Source: Oligoflexia bacterium
GTDB lineage: Bacteria; Bdellovibrionota; UBA1018
Length of the DNA stretch: 16,400 nucleotides
Direction of reading: 5' to 3'
Assembly: GCA_903858195.1 (NCBI GenBank)
Contig: CAIOHW010000216.1
Coordinates: forward strand, 1 to 16,400
Positions 7,611-14,140 of this stretch are shown piece by piece. The notes beneath the pieces were generated by a model. It saw only the letters and a list, made by a program, of their open reading frames with translations, was not told the origin of the DNA and did no database searches. Each line of letters opens with the position of its first letter. The first letter of the stretch is position 1. The position numbers and the translations under genes were made by a program.

Positions 7611-8729
7611 TCAAAAGAGCGCGCTGACCCCAAACAGCGCCTCAATACCCGAAACAGATCCCACATCAGTCGTGGCCAGAAACTTGGTGCCCGTAGGCCG
7701 GTAGGCAAGCGAGGTCGTAACCGCCCAGTACTTGGCAAGCCTCCACTCATATCCCCCGCGGATGATCCCACCGAGGAAACCGGAGGCGTAGGTGCCGCCC
7801 ACACCGGCCAGGATGCTTCCCCTTGCGCGGTTGTAGTTCTCTTCCTCGCCGATCAGGTTCCATGCATGTTCAAACAGGAGCGTGAGGTTCAAACCGCCAT
7901 ACAGGTCATTGTTACCTGCGGTGTCCGCACCCACGATGCTGTTGGCGTTCCTGAAGTAATCGAGCTCAAAGCCGACTTCCTTCTTTCGGTTGTCGTATCG
8001 CTCCATCATGCGGAAGCCGATTCCAAGCGTGCTGGTGTAGCCGCTCACGTCGGGCTGGTATCCATAATAGACGGTGGCCCGATACTGAACTACGGGGAGG
8101 TACTCGGAGGCGCTCCTCATGCCCTCAAGCTGGCTCTGGTCCACTCCGCGCCTGTAGGCGGAGGTTCGCGAGGTCTCTGAGTTATAGCTCCTCGACCAGA
8201 TCACGGCTCCGGTGTCGGCTTCGGTCACATAGAGTGACAGCACCATCCCGGTGGGCTGGTACGAGAATGCGACATCCATGAAATTCTGGATTCCGGACTG
8301 GCGCGCGATTCGCGACATCTCAGCGGGGTTGGTCTCAGGACCGCTGATCACCATCTGATCTCCGCTCAGGACGGTTTTTCGTGCCCGACATGGAAGGCAT
8401 TGGATCATTCGGACCTTGGCCGCCTTGAGCAGGCGCTCGGTGATGACGAGCTCCAGGTGCGACTTGAAGCTCGCGGGGACGAGCTCGTTTACGGCGAGGT
8501 TTCGAATCGACAGGTCGCGCAGTCCACTCACCTGTCCGTTCTTGAGGTCGTACTCAAAGTCACTCACGAGGTCCTCGAGCACCGTGTAGAAGTTGCGCAT
8601 CGGATCCGGGTTCTTCGCCGATGGCGCGGTCCTCTGCTCCGCCCGGCCATCAGCCGCACGTGCAGGGGTGGACGCACCGAAAGCGGCCGCCACCACCAAC
8701 GCCAGGATTTGAATTCTCGACCCGATCAA
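7611..8729 (-). CDS. Secreted CsgG/FlgO-like protein with C-terminal outer-membrane barrel
   Basis: 372 residues from a TTG at 8729. This start is chosen over an in-frame ATG at 8780 because it has GAGGGG six bases upstream, gives a clean signal peptide (cleavage near ARA at 25), and because the sigma-28-like promoter lies between the two. Residues 45-185 look like the CsgG/FlgO-type fold: NLAVNELVPASFKSHLELVITERLL, then a C111-LP-C114 pair, then LSLYVTEADTGAVIWSRSY, typical of the family's strand-turn end. The rest (about 215-372) has alternating aromatic and glycine-rich strands and ends in Phe, as outer-membrane barrels do. FlgO and related proteins build outer-membrane flagellar basal-body parts in Vibrio. 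As first gene of the cluster it may supply the outer-membrane station of the machine. Barrel call is moderate; exact family is uncertain. Confidence 0.82.
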   Translation of the reverse strand: MIGSRIQILALVVAAAFGASTPARAADGRAEQRTAPSAKNPDPMRNFYTVLEDLVSDFEYDLKNGQVSGLRDLSIRNLAVNELVPASFKSHLELVITERLLKAAKVRMIQCLPCRARKTVLSGDQMVISGPETNPAEMSRIARQSGIQNFMDVAFSYQPTGMVLSLYVTEADTGAVIWSRSYNSETSRTSAYRRGVDQSQLEGMRSASEYLPVVQYRATVYYGYQPDVSGYTSTLGIGFRMMERYDNRKKEVGFELDYFRNANSIVGADTAGNNDLYGGLNLTLLFEHAWNLIGEEENYNRARGSILAGVGGTYASGFLGGIIRGGYEWRLAKYWAVTTSLAYRPTGTKFLATTDVGSVSGIEALFGVSALF

Positions 8730-8742
8730 GACACACCCCTCT

Positions 8743-8776
8743 CCCTTGCTCTTCGGTGCGCCGCCCGAGCACTTGA
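8743..8776 (-). promoter_or_regulatory. Sigma-28-like promoter of the Mot/FliG-like cluster
   Basis: On the minus strand TCAA (8773-8776), a 15-base spacer, and ACCGAAGA (8750-8757) match the sigma-28 pattern TAAA-N15-GCCGATAA in spacing and most bases. The predicted transcript starts near 8743, about 14 bases before the TTG start. The first flagellin promoter at 12022-12048 has the same TCAAGT-N13-RCCGAAGAG arrangement. Confidence 0.6.
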
Positions 8777-8792
8777 ACATCTTCTTCAGCTC

Positions 8793-8820
8793 TCAGGTTC
8801 CCGGCATTTCCTGCCGATGA
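8793..8820 (+). promoter_or_regulatory. Sigma-28-like promoter of the lipoprotein/M48 pair
   Basis: GCCGATGA at 8813-8820 matches the sigma-28 -10 element GCCGATAA at seven of eight positions. TCAGGTTC at 8793-8800 is a weaker match to TAAAGTTT, with the spacer one base longer than consensus. The predicted start of transcription falls at about 8827, the GTG codon itself, so the mRNA may be leaderless, consistent with the lack of a visible ribosome-binding site. Confidence 0.45.
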
Positions 8821-8826
8821 AACCTC

Positions 8827-9531
8827 GTGAAACTGCGGAATTTCCGTCAAAAAAACGACATCCTGCTCCTGCTGGGCGCCCTGCTTGCCGCATGCACAAG
8901 CATCCAGTCCGTGCAGGCACCGGTGGTTCCTCCCGAACCGGCGCCGGTGCTCGACCTCCCGCACCCACAGGGGTTCGGCATCACCGAACTGAAGGCGCTG
9001 TTTCTCGACCCCAAGGCGCCGGAGCCGGCCCAGGTCGTGGGATGTGCAGATGCCTTCAAGGAGCTTTCGCGCAAAACCCAGCTCCGCGACGAAATCAGGG
9101 CGGGAGCGCGCGAACTGGTCATCGAAAAGCCCGTTTTGAGCCACTGGTGCTTTTACTCGAAGCTACTTGAGCTCGACGAGGCCCTTCGCAAGAACGGGAT
9201 CATCGAAGACAGGCAGCAGATGACTCTTGCGACCTTTAACTTTGCCATCGCCACGGCGCGTGCCTTCCAGCTCGAGTTCAAGGACTCGCGCTACCTGCGC
9301 TGGGCGATCCAGCGCTACCGCGCGATATCGCCCATCGTTTTTCAGCGCCGCGTGGAACTCACACCTGAGGCAACGGCAGAACTGGCAGTGATCGAAAACC
9401 CGTTTGGCATCTGGAAGCCTCTTCCCGAGCGGCAATCCATCCTCAAGAAGTACGGGCTCCGGGAAGAAGACCAGCCAGCGAAGGTGGACCGTGCTCCTGC
9501 CACGGCCATCGAGGAGCGCAAAAGCCAATGA
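8827..9531 (+). CDS. Unrecognised lipoprotein, upstream partner of M48 protease
   Basis: 234 residues from a GTG codon; no ATG in this frame could replace it without losing the signal peptide, and no ribosome-binding site is visible. The N-terminus has a basic stretch, a hydrophobic core ILLLLGALLAAC and a good lipobox with C23 as lipidated residue. The mature protein begins with a Pro/Val-rich tether, then a mostly helical, charged domain of about 170 residues with two cysteines (in VVGCADAF and SHWCFYS). I do not recognise the family. Its stop overlaps the start of the M48 protease gene (ATGA), so the two are translationally coupled and probably work together in the envelope. It is divergent from the motor cluster and may share sigma-28 control. 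Confidence 0.85.
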   Translation: MKLRNFRQKNDILLLLGALLAACTSIQSVQAPVVPPEPAPVLDLPHPQGFGITELKALFLDPKAPEPAQVVGCADAFKELSRKTQLRDEIRAGARELVIEKPVLSHWCFYSKLLELDEALRKNGIIEDRQQMTLATFNFAIATARAFQLEFKDSRYLRWAIQRYRAISPIVFQRRVELTPEATAELAVIENPFGIWKPLPERQSILKKYGLREEDQPAKVDRAPATAIEERKSQ

Positions 9532-10757
9532 GTGTATGGACTCCTGTGGTTGCCACAGCCATTCCGGTGGTGATGTTTGCACTCTGGCTCGAGTACTTTC
9601 GCAAGGACTGGCAGACCGAGGACGAACCTGAGGCTGCGATTGCCCGCCTCCGGCTCGCAGGCCTGCTTGTCACCACACTTCAGCTCGTGATCTTTCTCTC
9701 GCTCTCGCCCATGCGGCAGGAGAGCTCACTTGCAGGCATGGTCGGCCTTTGGGTGGCGCTCGCCGGCCTGGTCACCCAGCGCGTGATGCAGGCCCGGATG
9801 GAGGCGGCCATTTTCCGGTCGGCTCGCCCATCCGAGATGCTCGAGAAGATGAGTTCCTCGGGCGCCCGGGTCCTGGGCTCGCAGATGCTTTGGGCGTTTG
9901 CAGGAGTGGTCGTCTATCTGGGATTGCTGGGCCTCTCGCTTGGTTCTACGGCGGTTGCAATCGCCTACTTCAGGCTCGAGGGCTGGAAGGCGCTTGCCGC
10001 TCTCGGTGCAGGCACCGTGATCGGTTACAGCCTTGCACTGGCTTCGAACTTCGTGCTCTCGCCGTGGTTCCTTCGCAGGATCATTCCCGGAAGAGAGCTA
10101 CCTGAAGGAGAGCTTCGCGGACGACTCGCAGGATGGTTTGCCAGCACGGGCACCCCGGAGCCCGAGTTTCGGATGATGGACCCTCAGGCCCGAGGCCTTG
10201 CCAACGCCTGGGTGACGGGACTGGCCTGGCTCAGGGGCCCGCTCCGCCCCGTGCTTTGGCTCAGCGCGCCCCTGGTATCGCAACTCAGCCCGACCGAGCT
10301 TGAGGCCGTGATCAAACATGAGATCGTGCATCTGAAGAAAAACCACCTCACCCAGCGCTTTGCCCTGGCCTGGGCGATGTCGCTCCTGGTGCTGATCACG
10401 CTCGCCTCGGCGCTCGCCCTGGCGGCATGGCTTCCACCCCAGCATGTGGGTCCGGTGCTTCCGGCATTTTCGATTTTTCTGGCTGCGGCTCTGGTCTGGG
10501 GATCTCTCAAGACGCTCGAAGAACAGGCTCACCTGCACGAGCTTGAGGCCGACCTCTGCAGCATCACCGAACTCGGTGCCAGGGCTTCGGCTTTGGCTGC
10601 GGCCCTGAAGAAAGTTGCCCAGATCAACGGCGAGTCGGTCTCTGCCACGCACCCGTCGCTGGCCGCGCGACTCCAGGCGCTCGAACCGCTGCTTCTGCGC
10701 GAAGGCGATGATCGCAACGAGGATGATCGGGACGAGGATCTGGACCAGGCAGCCTGA
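9528..10757 (+). CDS. M48-family (HtpX/Ste24-like) membrane zinc metalloprotease
   Basis: 409 residues. The zinc-binding motif HEIVH is at residues 264-268 (in VIKHEIVHLKKNHL), and the third ligand is probably E340 in HELEAD. The THPSLAARLQAL block near the C-terminus matches the conserved STHPP-R segment of HtpX-like peptidases. Several hydrophobic segments lie before the active site (about 5-25, 47-85, 110-140, 150-175) and two after it (about 275-300 and 305-325), so the protease is embedded in the inner membrane. It is longer than HtpX of E. coli (about 290 residues) because of the extra N-terminal membrane part. The C-terminus is acidic (DDRNEDDRDED). Such peptidases remove damaged or misfolded membrane proteins; the true substrate is unknown. 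It overlaps the upstream lipoprotein gene by four bases. Confidence 0.92.
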   Translation: MSVWTPVVATAIPVVMFALWLEYFRKDWQTEDEPEAAIARLRLAGLLVTTLQLVIFLSLSPMRQESSLAGMVGLWVALAGLVTQRVMQARMEAAIFRSARPSEMLEKMSSSGARVLGSQMLWAFAGVVVYLGLLGLSLGSTAVAIAYFRLEGWKALAALGAGTVIGYSLALASNFVLSPWFLRRIIPGRELPEGELRGRLAGWFASTGTPEPEFRMMDPQARGLANAWVTGLAWLRGPLRPVLWLSAPLVSQLSPTELEAVIKHEIVHLKKNHLTQRFALAWAMSLLVLITLASALALAAWLPPQHVGPVLPAFSIFLAAALVWGSLKTLEEQAHLHELEADLCSITELGARASALAAALKKVAQINGESVSATHPSLAARLQALEPLLLREGDDRNEDDRDEDLDQAA

Positions 10758-10772
10758 GTCGCTGACCCAAGC

Positions 10773-10825
10773 CTAAAAAATGAGAACCCCCCCCCATGCT
10801 CGGCACATGGAGGGGGGCGGGCTCA
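10773..10825 (-). terminator. Rho-independent terminator of flagellin gene 1
   Basis: A long GC-rich hairpin runs from 10781 to 10825: TGAG and nine C residues plus ATG on the plus strand pair with CATGG-A-GGGGGG-C-GGG-CTCA around a seven-base loop. On the minus strand it is followed by TTTTTT (10780-10775). It thus ends the flagellin transcript; it also lies just after the M48 protease stop codon, but has no T run on the plus strand, so it would stop that transcript less well. Confidence 0.85.
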
Positions 10826-10885
10826 TTACGGCTCCGTCGCACTATGCGGTGGAGTCGCGGGCGCAGTTTCCAGACGCGCGGAGGC

Positions 10886-11719
10886 TTAGAGCAGCTTCAG
10901 CGCAGTCATTGGGTTTTGGTTGGCCTGGGCCAGCACTGAGACGCCGGCCTGCTGCAGGATGTTGTCTCGCACCATGTTGGAGGTTTCCTCCGCGACGTCC
11001 GTATCGGCGATGCGCGACCTTGCAGCCATCAGGTTCTCTTTTGTGATGGCCAGGTTGTTGGTGGTCGACTGGAGCTTGTTCTGCATGGCTCCGAGTCGAG
11101 CTCGAGTGTCACTCACCTTGCTGAGCGCAGAGTCGAGCTGGTCGATCGACTCACGAGCATCCTCGATGGACTCCGCCTTCACCCCGTCGATTCCGAGGGC
11201 TGCCGAGCGAGCATCGTACTCACCCACGCTGAAGTTGATCCGGTCGGCCTCGTCGTTGCGAATGCCCACCTGGAACTCAAGGACTTCCTTGCTGCCAGAT
11301 GCGTTCAGCAGCTGGGTTCCGTTGTAGGTAGTCACGTTGGCGATGCGATCCACTTCCTGAATCAGGCTCTGGAACTCCTGATTGATGAAGCCTCGCTCCT
11401 TGTCGCCGATCGTGTCCGAAGCTGCCTGGACCGACAGCTCGCGAAGGCGGACCAGGATGTTGCCCACTTCGTTCAGGCCGCCTTCTGCGACCTGCACGAG
11501 CGAGATGCCCGACACTGCGTTCTTTTCGGCCTCGCTCATCGAGCGGACCTGCGCACGCAGGTTTTCAGACACTGCCAAGCCGGCGGCGTCATCACCTGCC
11601 TGGGTGATCCGGTTGCCCGAAGACAACCTTTGGAATGATTTTCCCTGTTGGGAACTGGTTTTCCCGAGAACACGGTTCGCGGAAATTGCAGCCATATTCG
11701 TTGCGATTCTCAAGCCCAT
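10886..11719 (-). CDS. Flagellin 1
   Basis: 277 residues from the ATG at 11719, which has GGAGG eight bases upstream; the frame is open 15 codons further but flagellins of this group begin MGLRI. The N-terminal D0/D1 part has LSSGNRI, DDAAGLAVSE and GGLNEVGNILVR, and the C-terminal D1/D0 part ends in QANQNPMTALKLL. At this length there is almost no variable D2/D3 region, as in the short flagellins of Bdellovibrio. It polymerises to the flagellar filament after export by the flagellar type III system. It is a paralogue, of identical length, of the flagellin encoded upstream at 12200-13033. A sigma-28-like promoter lies about 300 bases upstream, giving a long leader, and the gene has its own terminator. 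Confidence 0.97.
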   Translation of the reverse strand: MGLRIATNMAAISANRVLGKTSSQQGKSFQRLSSGNRITQAGDDAAGLAVSENLRAQVRSMSEAEKNAVSGISLVQVAEGGLNEVGNILVRLRELSVQAASDTIGDKERGFINQEFQSLIQEVDRIANVTTYNGTQLLNASGSKEVLEFQVGIRNDEADRINFSVGEYDARSAALGIDGVKAESIEDARESIDQLDSALSKVSDTRARLGAMQNKLQSTTNNLAITKENLMAARSRIADTDVAEETSNMVRDNILQQAGVSVLAQANQNPMTALKLL

Positions 11720-11803
11720 ACGTACAGCCTCCGAAGTGAGAGCAAGCCTCCGGCACTCAGGCACAGCAATGCCTGGGGTTGTGGCCGGACGGCCTGGTTT
11801 CTT

Positions 11804-11831
11804 CCAGTGGCAGGGTTGCCCCCACCGCTGG
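11804..11831 (-). other. Hairpin in the predicted flagellin 1 leader
   Basis: CCAGTGGCAGGG, a three-base loop and CCCCCACCGCTGG can pair at ten of twelve positions (one G-T on the plus strand). It sits 85-112 bases before the flagellin 1 start codon. It has no following T run on the minus strand, so it is not a terminator; it could be a leader structure. Function unknown. Confidence 0.4.
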
Positions 11832-12014
11832 CCGAGTTTGTTCTTTGGTTAAACGTCTGGGTTCAATCGCGACACGAGTTTAGATCGCAGGACCACTGCA
11901 ACCCAAACCGAGTTGGGACCACTTAGGGTACCGCCTCCAGCAACAGCAACGTACTTTAGGCAGACGTCGCCAGCGTTCCCATGGTCGGTTGGTGCCTTCC
12001 ACTTTCCCGCTGAC

Positions 12015-12048
12015 ACCCATCTCTTCGGCGCTGCGTCAGGATACTTGA
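12015..12048 (-). promoter_or_regulatory. Sigma-28-like promoter of flagellin 1
   Basis: On the minus strand TCAAGTAT (12041-12048), an eleven-base spacer and GCCGAAGA (12022-12029) match the sigma-28 consensus TAAAGTTT-N11-GCCGATAA at twelve of sixteen positions with exact spacing. The predicted mRNA start is near 12015, about 295 bases before the start codon. The rest of the intergenic region shows no better promoter by eye. Confidence 0.65.
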
Positions 12049-12060
12049 GTTTTTCGGTAT

Positions 12061-12080
12061 TTTCTTAACAATTTAAGAAA
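12061..12080. repeat. Perfect 8-base inverted repeat upstream of flagellin 1 promoter
   Basis: TTTCTTAA, four bases, TTAAGAAA. This AT-rich palindrome lies 13 bases upstream of the -35 element and 21 bases past the flagellin 2 terminator hairpin, in an otherwise GC-rich region. It is a candidate binding site for a dimeric regulator; no regulator can be named. Confidence 0.5.
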
Positions 12081-12100
12081 TTCGTCCATGAAATCAACAC

Positions 12101-12140
12101 AAAAAAATGGGGGTGGAACCCGTTAAGGTCCCACCCCGCA
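12101..12140 (-). terminator. Rho-independent terminator of flagellin gene 2
   Basis: GGGGTGGAACC (12110-12120), loop CGTTAA, and GGTCCCACCCC (12127-12137) form an eleven-base stem with one mismatch. On the minus strand it is followed by seven T residues (12107-12101). It closes the flagellin 2 transcript about 60 bases after the stop codon. Confidence 0.88.
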
Positions 12141-12154
12141 TTGGTGATTTCACA

Positions 12155-12189
12155 TCCCTGGCTCAGACGTTAGGCGCCAGAGCCAGGGA
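12155..12189 (-). repeat. Perfect 10-base inverted repeat in the flagellin 2 3' untranslated region
   Basis: TCCCTGGCTC (12155-12164) and GAGCCAGGGA (12180-12189) are perfect inverted copies around a 15-base loop that contains the palindrome GGCGCC. It begins ten bases after the stop codon and precedes the true terminator; no T run follows on the minus strand. It may be an mRNA-stabilising stem-loop, or an alternative terminator. Confidence 0.65.
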
Positions 12190-12199
12190 GTGAGGTGAC

Positions 12200-13033
12200 T
12201 TATCCCAGAAGCTTGAGGGCCATCGTGGGATTCTGATTGGCTTGACTGAGGACCGAAGTACCTGCCTGAGCCAGGATGCTGCTCTTGGCAAGTTCTGCGC
12301 TTTCCGATGCCATGTCGACATCGTGGATGCGGCTACGGGCAGAGGACAAGTTCTCCTCATAAACCCCGAGGTGGTTCACTGCGCTCTGGAGCCGGTTCTG
12401 CATGGCACCCAGGTTTGCGCGTGAGCTCGACAGGGTCTGCAGGGCGCCATCGATCGTCTCAAGGTTCTGCTGGGCGGATGCCTTGTCGGCCACGCTGAGG
12501 TCTTTCACACCCAAGCGGTCTGCCGAAGCGTTGGTCACCGCGAGGTCGAACTCGAAACGGTCGACTTCAGGGGTGTTGCCCACGCCGATCTGGATCTCCA
12601 GCTTGTCGCCTTCTCCGGACAGGAGCTTGCGGCCGTTGAACTCGGTCGACTGTGCGATACGATCGATTTCCTGCTTGAGCTGGCCCACTTCCTTATCGAT
12701 GAAGCCGCGCTCTTCATCACCGATCGTGTCCGAAGCTGCCTGAATCGACAGTTCGCGGAAACGGACCAGGATGTTGCCGACTTCGTTCAGACCGCCTTCA
12801 GCCGTCTGAATCATCGAGATGCCGTCGTTTGCGTTTCGGGTGTCCTGACGGACCGACCGAATCGATGCGCGCATCTTTTCAGAGATCGCAAGCCCGGCAG
12901 CGTCGTCCGCAGAGCGAACGATGCGTGAGCCGGAGGCCATCTTTTCAAGAGAGCCCTGCTGCAGGCGGTTAGTGGTTGCCAAGTTGCGCTGAGCTGCCAG
13001 CGACTGGACGTTAGTATTAATGCGAAGACCCAT
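12200..13033 (-). CDS. Flagellin 2
   Basis: 277 residues from the ATG at 13033, with GAGGAG five bases upstream. The N-terminus MGLRINTNVQSLAAQRNL, the block GGLNEVGNILVRFRELS and QAASDTIGDEERGF, and the C-terminus QANQNPTMALKLLG are classic short flagellin features of the Bdellovibrio type; the central variable domain is essentially absent. It is the upstream paralogue of flagellin 1, of identical length, and closer to the usual consensus at the N-terminus (NTNVQSL versus ATNMAAI). It has its own sigma-28-like promoter and terminator, so the two flagellins can be expressed separately even though they are in tandem. Confidence 0.97.
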   Translation of the reverse strand: MGLRINTNVQSLAAQRNLATTNRLQQGSLEKMASGSRIVRSADDAAGLAISEKMRASIRSVRQDTRNANDGISMIQTAEGGLNEVGNILVRFRELSIQAASDTIGDEERGFIDKEVGQLKQEIDRIAQSTEFNGRKLLSGEGDKLEIQIGVGNTPEVDRFEFDLAVTNASADRLGVKDLSVADKASAQQNLETIDGALQTLSSSRANLGAMQNRLQSAVNHLGVYEENLSSARSRIHDVDMASESAELAKSSILAQAGTSVLSQANQNPTMALKLLG

Positions 13034-13167
13034 ACCTACTCCTCGATACAGTGACCCTCTGAGTACGCGCCACACCCTGTGACGGCACCTAAAAGGTCAG
13101 ATTGTGATGGCAGGAATTTGCTGTACCCCTGCCGGGCCCTCTCGGTTTCCCGAGTCAGCCGTCGTTC

Positions 13168-13202
13168 ACAAACTGTTTCGGTCAGGCATTCTTTTGGCTT
13201 GA
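13168..13202 (-). promoter_or_regulatory. Sigma-28-like promoter of flagellin 2
   Basis: TCAA (13199-13202), a 16-base spacer, and ACCGAAAC (13175-13182) on the minus strand. The pattern is one base longer than at flagellin 1 and the Mot cluster but shares TCAAG and CCGAA. It starts 12 bases past the meaB stop region and predicts a leader of about 135 bases. Confidence 0.5.
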
Positions 13203-13213
13203 GACTTTTTTAG

Positions 13214-14140
13214 TCAACTACTGCTATGTCCGGAAAATAGGTCGGCGACTGCCACCGGATCGATCGTGCGCTGCGTCATCTGCTCAAGCAGCTCTTGCCC
13301 TGAAGGAGTCTCAAAAGCCGCCTGCACGGACCTCATGAGGCGATCCGATAGAACCTGGAACACTGCCTTGCGCAGCGTCCTCTGCGTCTTCTCGCGCACC
13401 CGCAAGGACTCCTGCTGCTGACTCTCGAGGGCATCCAGCACCTCGGTCATCCCGACTCCCCGCACGGCCTGCGCCAGCAGTACGGGCGGCCGCGCCCCCT
13501 CCTGCGGCAGGAGATCCAGCACGGACTCGAGGTTTCTGCAAAAAAGGGCGGCATCCGGGCGATCTGCCTTATTCACGACAAAGAGGTCGGCAATCTCCAA
13601 GAGGCCCGCCTTCATCATCTGGATCGAATCGCCCCCCTCGGGCACGAGCACCACCACCACCTGGTGTGCGAGCTCAAGGATCTCAAGCTCCGTCTGGCCG
13701 ACGCCTGCCGTCTCAACCAAGATGTGATCAAAACCCGCGGCATCGAGTGCCAGGACTGCCTCAAGCGTCGCCTGCGAAAGCCCACCCTGCTGGCCGCGAG
13801 TGCCGAGCGAACGGATAAAAACCAAAGGGTCGGAGGCGTGGTCTTGCATCCGGATGCGGTCACCCAGAATCGCACCACCCGTGAATGGGCTTGAAGGATC
13901 CACGGCGATCACGGCGACCTTTTGGGATCGCGCACGCAGAAGCCGGATCAACTGGTCGACCAAGGTCGACTTGCCGGCCCCCGGAGGGCCCGTGATCCCC
14001 CAGACTTTGGCCCGGCCCGTATTGGAAAAGATCTCTTTCAAGATCCCGGGTGCCTCCGGGTCTCGGTTCTCAAATTTGGAGATCGCCCGGGCAAGCGCCG
14101 CACGGTCTCCCGCCAGGAGACGGGCGGCGATACCGCTCAC
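13214..14140 (-). CDS. meaB: MeaB/ArgK-type G3E GTPase
   Basis: 308 residues from a GTG that overlaps the previous stop (GTGA). The G3E GTPase motifs are complete: P-loop GPPGAGKS (51-58), the MeaB signature DPSSPFTGGAILGDR (81-95), ETAGVGQ (143-149) and NKAD (190-193). MeaB guards adenosylcobalamin loading and inactivation of methylmalonyl-CoA mutase. The mutase genes usually stand next to meaB but are absent here; instead it follows a STAS-like/coiled-coil gene and a CBS-domain gene. The helical C-terminal dimerisation segment is present, so the protein looks intact. It may serve a mutase encoded elsewhere. Confidence 0.95.
   Translation of the reverse strand: MSGIAARLLAGDRAALARAISKFENRDPEAPGILKEIFSNTGRAKVWGITGPPGAGKSTLVDQLIRLLRARSQKVAVIAVDPSSPFTGGAILGDRIRMQDHASDPLVFIRSLGTRGQQGGLSQATLEAVLALDAAGFDHILVETAGVGQTELEILELAHQVVVVLVPEGGDSIQMMKAGLLEIADLFVVNKADRPDAALFCRNLESVLDLLPQEGARPPVLLAQAVRGVGMTEVLDALESQQQESLRVREKTQRTLRKAVFQVLSDRLMRSVQAAFETPSGQELLEQMTQRTIDPVAVADLFSGHSSS

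Noticed and set aside
1211..8729. Zorya-type anti-phage system (ZorA/ZorB are MotA/MotB-like)
   Set aside because: MotA and MotB are of normal length without the long ZorA tail, no ZorC/D/E or helicase/nuclease gene is present, and a FliG-like rotor gene is adjacent.
10787..10795. Nine-C homopolymer as a phase-variation tract
   Set aside because: It lies in the terminator stem between genes, not in a coding region or promoter.
13203..13213. Small GACT...AGTC hairpin after meaB as terminator
   Set aside because: The stem has only four pairs, and no T run follows on the minus strand.
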